Shown here: positions 45,286 through 54,764 of the stretch, piece after piece
Layout: every line of letters begins with the position of its first letter
Numbering within the stretch: the stretch's first letter is position 1
Assembly: GCA_947095585.1 (NCBI GenBank)
Contig: OX352762.1
Location: 120,186,930 to 120,250,929 of the forward strand
DNA from: Nephrocerus scutellatus
Lineage: Eukaryota; Arthropoda; Insecta; Diptera; Pipunculidae
DNA length: 64,000 bases
Direction: 5' to 3'
Notes under the pieces: model-generated
What the model was told of the DNA's origin: nothing
What the model saw: only the letters and a program-made list of their open reading frames with translations
The model's database searches: none
Program-made: the position numbers and the translations under genes

Positions 45286-46263
45286 ATGACTACAAGTCGT
45301 TTTAACCCCTCACACGCCATCAAGCTAATTCCTGAGTTTGATGGATTAGCCAAAAACTTAGATCGATTCATTCAACTAGTTGACCTGCAGTCAAAAAAAG
45401 CGATTGACGATGCAGACAAATTAGAATTAGTTGACATAGTGAAGTCAAAGTTAACTGGCAGAGCCTACAATGTTGTAATAAAATACAACGATTATAACGG
45501 ATGGCCAGAACTTAAAGACGCACTAGTAAAAAATTTTAGAAAATGTCGATCGGTTCAGGTGATTCAGACAGAAATGTTTCAATTTAAGCAAGGCTACAGG
45601 GAAACAGTTGCTTCATACGCGGAAAGAGCCAATGCGTTGTGCGATGAATTAAACAACGCAAACGCAAACACTGAGGATGATTCATCCAATAAAGCAATCC
45701 GTTCGCTAAACAGCGCAATGATGCTGAATAGTTTTTGCAATGGTTTAAATCCACAAATAAAACTTCTTGTTAAAAGTGCACGATGTAAAGAGTTCGACGA
45801 AGCAGTCGAAATAGCGATGGAAGAAGAAAAACTTCTTGCATCCACAAGTAATCGGTACCAAAACCAAAATAACATGTACTGTAAACACTGCAAAACGAAA
45901 ACTCACAATACCAGTGAATGCCGCACAATCAGAAATTATAATTTCAGCCCCGGTGACGTTAGGTTTTTAAATAACACAAACCACAGACCAAATATACAAA
46001 CCACGCAACCTTTTGTAAATAGGCCTACTCTAAACTACACTCAACCATTAACAAATAGGTCTGGTGTAGATACAATCCGCAGTGACATAATTTGTAAGTA
46101 CTGTAGAAACCAAGGTCACTCTATAGAACAATGCCGAAAAAGAGTTTTTAATAACAATAGGAACTCCGGTAACGAAAATAATTATTCGAATCAGGGAAAC
46201 TCTCAGCGACCTGGCCCGACAAGCACTCGGAGTCAGGTAAAAGACATCAAACCTTGTGCGTAA
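45286..46263 (+). CDS. gag: Gag polyprotein (325 residues)
   Basis: Structural capsid/nucleocapsid precursor. I chose the ATG at 45286 (context TTAAAA-ATG-ACT); the frame is open further upstream without an ATG. Residues 10-190 form a capsid-like helical region (HAIKLIPEFDGLAKNLDRF, MFQFKQGYRETVASYAERA). Two CX2CX4HX4C zinc knuckles are at 199-212 (CKHCKTKTHNTSEC) and 270-283 (CKYCRNQGHSIEQC). The tail is Asn/Arg-rich. The TAA at 46261-46263 lies directly before the hexanucleotide tract. Pol is in the -1 frame and overlaps. Confidence 0.92.
   Translation: MTTSRFNPSHAIKLIPEFDGLAKNLDRFIQLVDLQSKKAIDDADKLELVDIVKSKLTGRAYNVVIKYNDYNGWPELKDALVKNFRKCRSVQVIQTEMFQFKQGYRETVASYAERANALCDELNNANANTEDDSSNKAIRSLNSAMMLNSFCNGLNPQIKLLVKSARCKEFDEAVEIAMEEEKLLASTSNRYQNQNNMYCKHCKTKTHNTSECRTIRNYNFSPGDVRFLNNTNHRPNIQTTQPFVNRPTLNYTQPLTNRSGVDTIRSDIICKYCRNQGHSIEQCRKRVFNNNRNSGNENNYSNQGNSQRPGPTSTRSQVKDIKPCA
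46194..46238 (+). promoter_or_regulatory. programmed -1 frameshift signal for Gag-Pol
   Basis: Heptamer G GGA AAC at 46194-46200, in the correct gag phase (X XXY YYZ), an 8-nt spacer, and a hairpin at 46209-46238 with two helices, ACCTG/CAGGT and CCGA/TCGG, closing a CAAGCAC loop. The -1 frame is open from here into pol. Confidence 0.75.
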
Positions 46264-49200
46264 ATCAAAATCAAAATCAAAATCAAAATCAAAATCAAAA
46301 TCAAAATCAAAATCAAAATCAATATCAAAATCAAAATCAAAATCAAAATCAAAATCAAAATCAAAATCAAAATCAAAATCAAAATCAAAATCAAAATCAA
46401 AATCAAAATCAAAATCAAAATCAAAATCAAAATCAAAATCAAAATCAATATCAAAATCAAAATCAAAATCAAAATCAAAATCAAAATCAAAATCAAAATC
46501 AAAATCAAAATCAAAATCAAAATCAAAATCAAAATCAAAATCAAAATCAAAATCAAAATCAAAATCAAAATCAAAATCAAAATCAAAATCAAAATCAAAA
46601 TCAAAATCAAAATCAAAATCAAAATCAAAATCAAAATCAAAATCAAAATCAAAATCAAAATCAAAATCAAAATCAAAATCAAAATCAAAATCAAAATCAA
46701 AATCAAAATCAAAATCAAAATCAAAATCAAAATCAAAATCAAAATCAAAATCAAAATCAAAATCAAAATCAAAATCAAAATCAAAATCAAAATCAAAATC
46801 AAAATCAAAATCAAAATCAAAATCAAAATCAAAATCAAAATCAAAATCAAAATCAAAATCAAAATCAAAATCAAAATCAAAATCAAAATCAAAATCAAAA
46901 TCAAAATCAAAATCAAAATCAAAATCAAAATCAAAATCAAAATCAAAATCAAAATCAAAATCAAAATCAAAATCAAAATCGAAAAACGAATTCTCAAAAT
47001 CAAATTCAAATCGAGCTGTCTCAAAAATATAAATCCGATAGTTTAAATCGAACTATTCCACATGCAAAGTCTGAGAAAGTTCCTGGCCATAGAATGCCTA
47101 ACAGAGACTCAAATCCGGAAAAAGTCCGAAAGCAAACAATAAAACAAAATATTCTGCTAAATGAACACCACCATCAAAATCGAAGCCAAAGCCAAATCCG
47201 AAGGCTACATCAATTTCTAACCAGAAGTCTAGATACTGAATCAAGTTCAGCTAAACAAATAGCCAATATCTCATCTATAAACAGAGCATCTACTTTTAAA
47301 AGCGAGATAAAAATAAAGTCTCAGGAATCAAAGGCTAAATCTAATATTATGCTGCTCGATACGGGGGCAAGCCTTAGTTTAATAAAACTCGGAACATTAA
47401 AACTAAATGCCGAGGTAAACTTAAAAAATGTTATTGAACTGACAGGTATAGGCAAAACGTCTACGTCAACGCTAGGTACAATACTACTAAACATCGAAAT
47501 TACACCAGGTCAACATCTCAAACATCCTTTTCACATAGTACCACAAAACTTCCCTATTACGCAAGATGGAATCATAGGTGAAGATTTTTTTAGAAAATTT
47601 AATGCGATAGTGGATTACAATGACAATATATTTGTATACCACTACAAAAACAGACAATTTACAGTAGACTTCAGCAACGAATGGAAGACCTTAACAATTC
47701 CAGCTAGAACTGAAAAGTGGGTAAAATATGGACCAGTAAAAGAGAAAATGGAACAAATATATTTTTCTCAGGAAATAGCTCCACGCGTGTATTCGGCATC
47801 AACGATAACAGCACCCAAAGACGGTTACGTATTCATATCCATTTTAAATACCAACAACGAAGATGTTAGTATAAAAAACTTAAGCCTTAAATCTGAAAAC
47901 ATGGACCATTACACAGTGTATAACCTAAACTCGATATCAACCGACCAAGTAGTCGAAGAAAGATTAGAAAAACTTAAAACAGAATTAAATCTTATTCACT
48001 TAAATCTAGAAGAAAAGCAATCCATAGAGGAAATCTGCAGAAATTTTAATCACTTATTCTTTATTGAAGGCGACAAATTAAGTACCACATCAGGAATAAA
48101 GCATTCCATTAAGACAGAAAACACTGTTCCTGCAAACATACGCCCATATCGCCTAGCAGAAATCCACAAACAGGAGATAAGAAAACAAGTTAATAAAATG
48201 CTTCAAGATGACGTAATTAGACCCAGTACTAGTCCGTGGAATGCGCCACTTCTGGTAGTCCCCAAAAAAGGAGATCAAAAATGGAGAGTCGTAATAGACT
48301 ACCGAAAATTAAATGAGGCTACAATTCCAGACGCATACCCAATCCCCAATATCGAAGACATTCTTGGGCAACTTGGAGACTCCAAGTACTTTACTACGCT
48401 AGATCTGGTGGATGGTTTCCACCAAATCGAAATTACTGAAGAGGATAAAGAAAAAACAGCGTTTAGTACTACCAACGGTCATTTCGAGTTCAACAGAATG
48501 CCGTTTGGTTTACGAAATGCTCCGCCAACATTCCAGAGACTTATGAACGTTGTTCTCTCTGGATTGCAAGGTTTTATGTGTTTAGTATATCTTGACGACA
48601 TTGTGATTTACGGGAAAAATTTGCAAGATCACAACAAGAAGCTTATTGAAGTTTTTAAAGCTCTAGACAAATTCAATCTAAAAATCAAATTATCTAAATG
48701 CAAATTCCTTCAAACAGAAGTTATGTATTTAGGACACGTCATTACAGCAGACGGTGTTAAACCAGATCCCGATAAGATTGCAGCGATTAATAATATCGAA
48801 ATTCCTAAAACCCAAAAACAAATAAAATCATTTCTAGGTCTGTCCGGGTATTACCGAAAATTTATTAAAAATTATTCACAAATTGCAAATCCGCTGAATA
48901 AACTTCTTCGTAAAGACGTACCTTTTAAGTGGGACGCTTTTTGTGACGAATCCTTTAGAAAACTAAAGAAGTCTATAGTTCAACCACCTATACTCATTTA
49001 CCCAAATTTTGCAAAAACTTTTTATATCACTTCCGACGCTAGCAACGAAGCTATAGGCGCGGTATTATCCCAGCGAGATTCAAACGATAATGATCTACCA
49101 ATAGCGTTTGCCAGTAGAATACTAAACAAGGCCGAAAAAAACTATTCTACTATCGAGAAGGAAGCTCTTGCAGTAGTCTGGGCAGTCACACACTTTAGAC

Positions 49201-50531
49201 CATACGTTTTCGGACGCCACTTTGAAGTCATTACCGACCATAAGCCACTGGTATGGATGTTCAACCTGAAGGATCCTTCTTCGAGAATAATGCGCTGGCG
49301 CATAAAACTAGAGGAGTATGACTTCACGGTCTCGCATAAAGCGGGACATCTAAATACGAATGCGGATGCTTTGTCGCGTTTAAATGTACCAGAAATTAAT
49401 GTGGTAACCCGTAGTTGTAGCAAGATGACGCCAGGCGAACCTGAGCAGGACAATCATGTTACAGAAATCACAGACCCAGTGAAAATAAAGCAAATACTGT
49501 TTGAATTTCACGACACACCCTTAGGAGGTCATCAAGGAGTTAAACGCACACTAAAGCGTATCAGAAAGGCGTACAAATGGAAAAATATGTATGTAGACAT
49601 AAAGAAATACATCATGTCTTGTGAACTATGCCAGAAGAATAAAGTATATACACGCAACAAAATCCCTATGGTCATCACTACAACAGCGAAAGTTCCATTC
49701 GAAAGAATAGCTCTTGATATAGTGGGACCACTGCCAATTACTGAAAACAATAACAAATATATACTTACATTTCAGGATGATTTAACGAAATTCGTCCAAG
49801 CAATAGCTATACCCAACCAAGAAGCCAGAACGGTGGCTGAAGCACTGATAAAGAAAATAGTTTGCACCTTTGGAATACCACAAACAATACTTACGGATCA
49901 AGGAACGAATTTCACAAGTGAATTATTCAAAAATATTTGCAAAACACTAAAGATTCATAAAATACAAACAAGCCCATACCATCCTCAGTCAAATGGCTCA
50001 CTCGAAAGATCGCATAGAACTTTAGGCGACTATCTAAGAAATTATGCAAGTAAAGATCAAGCAAATTGGGATCAGTATATGGATTATGCGATATTTTGCT
50101 ATAATACCACCTCACATTCAAGCACAAATTACAGCCCATTTGAAGCCCTATACGGATTCGAAGCTCCAATTCCCTCAACTCTTAACAGAAGCGTACAGCC
50201 TACATACAACTACGATGATTATGTCGCTGAGATAAAAGAAAAAATGCAAACCGGCTATGAAATAATTCGTAATAACCAAATAAAAGCGAAAGAAAAGTCA
50301 AAAACCTATTACGATCAAAACTGCAAAGAAACTAACTTTAACGTAGGAGACAAAGTTCTACTAGAAATAAAAAATAGGGTTAACAAAAAACTTACCCCCA
50401 TCTTCGAAGGACCCTACGAAATCGTAGAAATTCTATCCCCAGAGAATTCTAGAATTAAAATTGGTAGGAAGGAAAAAGTCATACACAATAATTTAATTAA
50501 ACCATACACACAAGCGCACACAAATACATAA
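46254..50531 (+). CDS. pol: Pol polyprotein: protease, RT, RNase H, integrase (with Q/N tract)
   Basis: Made as Gag-Pol by -1 frameshifting; the frame opens near 46187 (first codon after slippage at 46200), so 46254 is only the start of the clear open part. Numbered from 46254: Q/N tract 4-241; aspartic protease LLDTGAS with Asp about 369 and GEDFF about 448; RT with VVIDYRKLNEATIPDAYP, MPFGLRNAP and YLDD at 779-782; RNase H with TSDAS (Asp about 928), IEKEALAVVWAV and TDHKPL; integrase with an HHCC zinc region (HxxxxGGHQG, CELCQKN), the catalytic triad Asp 1155, Asp 1215, Glu 1251 (D-35-E spacing) and a GPY/F-like FEGPYEIV near the end. No chromodomain. No inactivating change seen. Confidence 0.95.
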   Translation: MCVNQNQNQNQNQNQNQNQNQNQYQNQNQNQNQNQNQNQNQNQNQNQNQNQNQNQNQNQNQNQNQYQNQNQNQNQNQNQNQNQNQNQNQNQNQNQNQNQNQNQNQNQNQNQNQNQNQNQNQNQNQNQNQNQNQNQNQNQNQNQNQNQNQNQNQNQNQNQNQNQNQNQNQNQNQNQNQNQNQNQNQNQNQNQNQNQNQNQNQNQNQNQNQNQNQNQNQNQNQNQNQNQNQNQNQNQNQNQNQNRKTNSQNQIQIELSQKYKSDSLNRTIPHAKSEKVPGHRMPNRDSNPEKVRKQTIKQNILLNEHHHQNRSQSQIRRLHQFLTRSLDTESSSAKQIANISSINRASTFKSEIKIKSQESKAKSNIMLLDTGASLSLIKLGTLKLNAEVNLKNVIELTGIGKTSTSTLGTILLNIEITPGQHLKHPFHIVPQNFPITQDGIIGEDFFRKFNAIVDYNDNIFVYHYKNRQFTVDFSNEWKTLTIPARTEKWVKYGPVKEKMEQIYFSQEIAPRVYSASTITAPKDGYVFISILNTNNEDVSIKNLSLKSENMDHYTVYNLNSISTDQVVEERLEKLKTELNLIHLNLEEKQSIEEICRNFNHLFFIEGDKLSTTSGIKHSIKTENTVPANIRPYRLAEIHKQEIRKQVNKMLQDDVIRPSTSPWNAPLLVVPKKGDQKWRVVIDYRKLNEATIPDAYPIPNIEDILGQLGDSKYFTTLDLVDGFHQIEITEEDKEKTAFSTTNGHFEFNRMPFGLRNAPPTFQRLMNVVLSGLQGFMCLVYLDDIVIYGKNLQDHNKKLIEVFKALDKFNLKIKLSKCKFLQTEVMYLGHVITADGVKPDPDKIAAINNIEIPKTQKQIKSFLGLSGYYRKFIKNYSQIANPLNKLLRKDVPFKWDAFCDESFRKLKKSIVQPPILIYPNFAKTFYITSDASNEAIGAVLSQRDSNDNDLPIAFASRILNKAEKNYSTIEKEALAVVWAVTHFRPYVFGRHFEVITDHKPLVWMFNLKDPSSRIMRWRIKLEEYDFTVSHKAGHLNTNADALSRLNVPEINVVTRSCSKMTPGEPEQDNHVTEITDPVKIKQILFEFHDTPLGGHQGVKRTLKRIRKAYKWKNMYVDIKKYIMSCELCQKNKVYTRNKIPMVITTTAKVPFERIALDIVGPLPITENNNKYILTFQDDLTKFVQAIAIPNQEARTVAEALIKKIVCTFGIPQTILTDQGTNFTSELFKNICKTLKIHKIQTSPYHPQSNGSLERSHRTLGDYLRNYASKDQANWDQYMDYAIFCYNTTSHSSTNYSPFEALYGFEAPIPSTLNRSVQPTYNYDDYVAEIKEKMQTGYEIIRNNQIKAKEKSKTYYDQNCKETNFNVGDKVLLEIKNRVNKKLTPIFEGPYEIVEILSPENSRIKIGRKEKVIHNNLIKPYTQAHTNT
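46263..46976 (+). repeat. hexanucleotide expansion (AATCAA)119 coding for Asn-Gln in pol
   Basis: 714 bp, 119 units, with only two variant units (AATCAATATCAA context at 46321-46326 and 46447-46452, 126 bp apart). In the pol frame it gives 238 residues of alternating Asn and Gln with two Tyr replacements. In other frames it gives alternating Lys-Ser or, on the minus strand, Ile-Leu; those are artefacts. Confidence 0.97.
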
Positions 50532-50540
50532 ACACTTAAC

Positions 50541-52343
50541 ATGACACACACAAAATACCAAAATATTAAAACACGAATTTTCTGTGTTTTCAATTTCAGT
50601 TACTTAATCCTTGTTTGCGCACTAAGTGCGGCTGCAGCGCAGCTACATCAACAACTACCACTAAACACTACAGGTGTTTATTTGGAACCCATAGGCGTAC
50701 TCGAAAAATCCTTCACAAAATGGACATTCCTATTCTATTTTAATAATTCAATAACAAATACCAATGCCAAAACCTTAAAGAAAAACATTAACACGCTCTC
50801 GGATCTATGCGAGAATACGACAAAAGAGTATCCTATAGGCCGCTGTAAAATGACCCTACAAATGCTGAAACACTCTCTTAACGAGGTACAGCAAAATAAT
50901 AGGATGCTGGATGGTATCCTATTGGGGACAAGACTTACTAAAAGAAGTACGACAATTACAAACGGAGGTTTATTTAACGGTATAGGTTATATCCAGAAAT
51001 TCCTTTTCGGAACAATGGACTCTCAAGACGCTGTAAAGATAGAAAACGCATTACAAACCCTCTCGGAAAACCAAAATAGCCTCTACCACATGACAAAAGA
51101 ACAATTGACTATAATATCAAACGTTTTTGATGCACTTAATGACACGACACGTAACATAAATAATAACTTTAATTTAATAACCAAAGAAATTAAAGAAAAT
51201 TCAGCTAAGCTGGTAAATCTCACGAACTTTGAAAAAATACTTCACAGTTTTGACGAAATGTCATACCTTATATCCATATGCGCTTTCCAAATTTTGGCAA
51301 AACAAGCAGAATTACTTGACACTTTGCAAGAGGCAAAATTAGGAAGATTAGACAGCAGATTTTTAAATTCAGACATTTTTATTGCTACGTTAAACCAGAT
51401 ACAGGCCGAACTCCCGCACAACGTAAGGTTTCCACAGAAAATTTCCAGGTTAAATCTACCTATAATCAATTCACTAGCAACAACGACACCCATTTATGTA
51501 AATGGAAATTTTATGATTCAGGTCAGCATACCGATGGTTAACGAAGAATTTAATCTATTTAGAATTACCCCTCTCCCCACAAAATATCTAGAGCACACAT
51601 ATCGATACGTCTCAACTGGTAGCGAACTCGTTGCCGTTAACGAGAACTACAGGAGATACATATTTTTGAGCATTAATGATTTGGAAAAATGTATCACAAG
51701 CGAACCAGAACATTTCGTGTGCCAACAAAATTTCGTTATACATAATTATGACATGAATAATTGCATAATACAGCTAATATCAGGAAACCCAAATCCACAG
51801 ATTTGTGAATATCGAGTATTCCAACTCAAACACGAGTTATGGTTCACGTTGAAGAACAAAAACTCATGGCTATATGTTATGCCAGAACCAAAAAACGTAC
51901 GAATCATATGTGGCGATACTCCACACACAATAAAATTATCAGACAGCGGAATCCTTAAAATAAAGCCATACTGCAAGGCAGTAACGAACGAAATTTACTT
52001 GCAGGCGTCAAATGACATTTACAACAAGGTCCCTATTCTCTACCATTTCCAGGCCATACCCGTAATTGAAAAAATCGATATCCCCAGTAACCTATCCCAA
52101 ATCTCATCCCACATAATACATGTTGAAAAGTTAAATTTGGATAAATTCAGTATTAACGTAAAAGATTTAGTAAGAAAAGATACATCATTTATAACAATAA
52201 AACATGAAACTTTATATATTTCGACCTCTACCCTCATTGCCATATGTCTAATTTGCATATTAATACATGTAATAAAGAAATACTTTAAAATAAAAGTCTC
52301 GGTGAACAAAGAAGCAGGAGAAAATGTAGCAGAAAATCCATAA
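50541..52343 (+). CDS. env: Envelope glycoprotein (600 residues)
   Basis: Errantivirus Env, homologous in fold class to baculovirus F fusion proteins. It begins 9 nt after the pol stop, normally translated from a spliced subgenomic RNA. A hydrophobic leader spans about 13-34, a furin-type site RLTKR lies at 131-135, and a Gly-rich GGLFNGIGYIQKFLFGTMD segment follows about 8 residues on, as in known gypsy Env proteins. The ectodomain has N-glycosylation sequons and paired Cys, a membrane anchor lies at about 560-582, and the cytoplasmic tail is short and basic. Uninterrupted. A splice acceptor-like TTTTCAATTTCAG sits at 50587-50599, inside the leader. Confidence 0.93.
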   Translation: MTHTKYQNIKTRIFCVFNFSYLILVCALSAAAAQLHQQLPLNTTGVYLEPIGVLEKSFTKWTFLFYFNNSITNTNAKTLKKNINTLSDLCENTTKEYPIGRCKMTLQMLKHSLNEVQQNNRMLDGILLGTRLTKRSTTITNGGLFNGIGYIQKFLFGTMDSQDAVKIENALQTLSENQNSLYHMTKEQLTIISNVFDALNDTTRNINNNFNLITKEIKENSAKLVNLTNFEKILHSFDEMSYLISICAFQILAKQAELLDTLQEAKLGRLDSRFLNSDIFIATLNQIQAELPHNVRFPQKISRLNLPIINSLATTTPIYVNGNFMIQVSIPMVNEEFNLFRITPLPTKYLEHTYRYVSTGSELVAVNENYRRYIFLSINDLEKCITSEPEHFVCQQNFVIHNYDMNNCIIQLISGNPNPQICEYRVFQLKHELWFTLKNKNSWLYVMPEPKNVRIICGDTPHTIKLSDSGILKIKPYCKAVTNEIYLQASNDIYNKVPILYHFQAIPVIEKIDIPSNLSQISSHIIHVEKLNLDKFSINVKDLVRKDTSFITIKHETLYISTSTLIAICLICILIHVIKKYFKIKVSVNKEAGENVAENP

Positions 52344-52533
52344 AAAAAAAAAAATTTCAAAATAACATCTCAAAAAAAAAATTTCCAATTTGTAATCATT
52401 TATATATATATTAAAAGAAAATACATATATATACAATCATTTCTTATCAATAAAAAAAAAAAGAAATACAATATTATTATTATCATTTCAAACAAATTAT
52501 AAATATAAAATTATAAAACAAATAAATAATGTC

Positions 52534-52575
<42 letters not shown>

Positions 52576-52757
52576 ATAAAATATTGTACACGTGTATAAG
52601 CGTGCTAGGCAAACAAAAATTGTTTAATAAATATCTATTTCATATCGTATAGCAGAATCACTAAACTACATTCATCGTTCATTGACTCCTACATGCCATA
52701 TGCCGAAAGTCTTCTCTCCTAACGTCGCGCGTCTTTCGTATTCTAAGGGGGGAGGAG
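52344..52757 (+). other. env-3' LTR spacer with 39-nt poly(A) run
   Basis: A-rich. A run of 39 A occupies 52535-52573. It ends in a polypurine tract AAGGGGGGAGGAG (52745-52757), the plus-strand primer, directly against the 3' LTR. Confidence 0.85.
52745..52757 (+). other. polypurine tract
   Basis: AAGGGGGGAGGAG immediately before TGTTG of the 3' LTR. Confidence 0.9.
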
Positions 52758-53320
52758 TGTTGTGACCACACACAACTCCTTAGACATGTGCTACGCACAT
52801 TTCATAATATCCTTCCTTTCCCAAACATGTGCTATGCACATTTCCTATTTTTTCTAATGTTACATTATCCATAATGTAACATTACCCATTTTTCCAATAA
52901 CCCAAATCCATTATCCTAAATCCGACGACCCACCGCGGCGTCTACAATTCCTATTATTCTAAATCCGACGACCCACCGCGGCGTCTTCAATCTATCCTTT
53001 TTTTCCCAAATCCTAAATCGGATACCGACGACCCACCGCGGCGTCTACATTTTCTATTGTCAATTGCATTCTCGCATTCGCTTGTTCGTACAACGACTGC
53101 GAGAATGGTGATGCGTAAACATGCAGGTCAACAGAACGGTTCAGTTTGACCTGCACTAAAAAATCAAGTCAAAGGCATGGAGGAAGAAATGGAACGATGG
53201 ATGAGGCAGTCAATTTCAAACATCCGATTAGGCAAGTTGCCTAGCGGTCAGATCATTAAACACTTTATATAAACTAATCCATCTGTGTTTTATTTTTCGA
53301 TATATTACCACGACCCAACA
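52758..53320 (+). repeat. 3' LTR, 563 bp
   Basis: Same length and, on reading, the same sequence as the 5' LTR, followed by TAAG at 53321-53324. Confidence 0.95.
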
Positions 53321-54254
53321 TAAGTCAACAAATCGGCGGTTTGGCCAGTTTTTCGCTTCCAGCAAAAACATAATAATTTTTAAAACAAATTACCCAGCAG
53401 ATCTGCTTGAAAATTAAAATAAGAAAATCCCATCAAACTTGGGACTTTACGACTTGGTAACTGGCTATGACTAAGGTTATTTAAGTGGAAAATTATGCGA
53501 ATTACAAAGCAAATGCGATAAATGTCCACGCAATACCGGCACGAATACGACTTTATATCAGACGCACTCTGCACTAACAGTCGACGGTTGTAGTGTTTGT
53601 TCGTTGTTGTTGGAAGAAGTCTTCGTCCATTCGCATTCACTCTGCCACAGTTGCATACGCGAATTGTACGCAAAAGTCGAATTAGCATTTTGCTTTCTAA
53701 ATGGCCAATTCTTTAGTATGTCTGATGGGGATTCACGCAAGCTAGGAATGTGTCTTGTATGTTAATCGAACTTTGGACGTCCTGTAAAATCAACATCATC
53801 ATCATCATCATTTATTGATGCATCGTAGCATTAGATATCACAATGGGACACTGGGCGATCTGCTTTACATACTTCTGTAATTGTCTGCTTGTGGATCGGT
53901 CAGTAAAATTGATTAAAGTATCAAAGGATACCAACCATTCAAGCATAGACCAACGGGCGTACATTGACCGCAAAGTATTCCCATCAAAGATGTGAACAGA
54001 ATTTTACCTTTGTTTTACTTACGATGGAAATGATATCATTTCAGCTTGAATTTTCTACAAAAGGTTTAATGCTTGTGTACTGAGGTCTAAGGAGGGTGAA
54101 ATTTTTGGAATTATTTACATTACCAGAGTAAAAAATCTGGTGCCCGGGTAAGAAAAGTCGTAAATAACAACTATAAAAATATGTTCTTTTGTTTATGAAG
54201 TCACTTTGAACATTTTAAGAACCTTTTTTTAAAGGAGTTTTGTTTCTTGTGTGT
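53321..54254. other. right flank of the provirus, no gene recognised
   Basis: Contains an ATC microsatellite (about 53789-53812). Two overlapping minus-strand open stretches around 53380-53740 have GTTGTT/CAACAA-rich, exon-like composition but no domain; could be a 5' UTR exon or chance. Confidence 0.4.
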
Positions 54255-54480
54255 GCTCAGTCATCGTAGAGTGGTTGAATTTGGAATTAATGTTCACACT
54301 TCTAATGGCAAGTATGGTTATCTTCGCCATTCTGGCTAGACAACATCTGAATAAAGCTCTTTTGAGATATTTGCTGACATAAACAACCTTTCTCAGCTTC
54401 TAAATGAACCGACAAGAATTATTTGCATAGCAAATCCCACCGCTAACACCCTGCACTCCTGATAAACACACCGTGAATAT
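54255..54480 (+). mobile_element. LINE endonuclease fragment
   Basis: The plus strand reads INVHTSNGKYGYLRHSG, IFADINNLSQLLNEPTRIICIANPTANTLHS, the distal AP-endonuclease with stops. Related to 16728-16925 on the other strand. Confidence 0.6.
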
Positions 54481-54764
54481 ATTATATCTTCTAGGCTAAT
54501 CTGCGCATTGTTACACAAAAAACTCACAAGAGAATTGTATGACGATACGAGAAATACAATTGGAATGGTCTTAACAGTATTTGAGAGTACTATCGTTCTT
54601 ATAAGTATAAGAGATGTTGTCCGTTCAATGAATATGTCTGTTAAACCAAATAAAAATGGATTGAATGATTTGAGCTTCACAGAAGTCTCTATGATTAGGC
54701 CAGAAGTCTCTATGATTAGGCAGGTATGCTTTCGGTGATTCAAAGCAAATTCATGTGAGGTTAG

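Larger units (their letters stand above)
43609..53320 (+). mobile_element. full-length errantivirus (gypsy-type endogenous retrovirus, 17.6/tom/yoyo-like)
   Basis: 9.7-kb provirus: 5' LTR, tRNA-Leu primer site, 1.1-kb leader, gag, pol (protease, RT, RNase H, integrase), env, polypurine tract, 3' LTR. LTR ends are TG...CA; the target duplication is TAAG (43605-43608 and 53321-53324). The two LTRs have equal length and look identical by eye, and gag, pol and env show no internal stop, so insertion was recent and the copy may be competent. Gypsy-type order (RT-RH-IN) plus an env with furin site and C-terminal membrane span indicates the Errantivirus group, which moves between germline-support and germ cells in flies. 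Confidence 0.95.

Noticed and set aside
46233..47032. Long ORFs of alternating Ile-Leu (minus) and Lys-Ser (plus)
   Set aside because: Both are shadow frames of the AATCAA hexanucleotide tract; only the Asn-Gln frame connects to a real protein (Pol).
53380..53740. Overlapping minus-strand ORFs next to the provirus
   Set aside because: Composition is exon-like but no domain, start context or splice partner could be supported.
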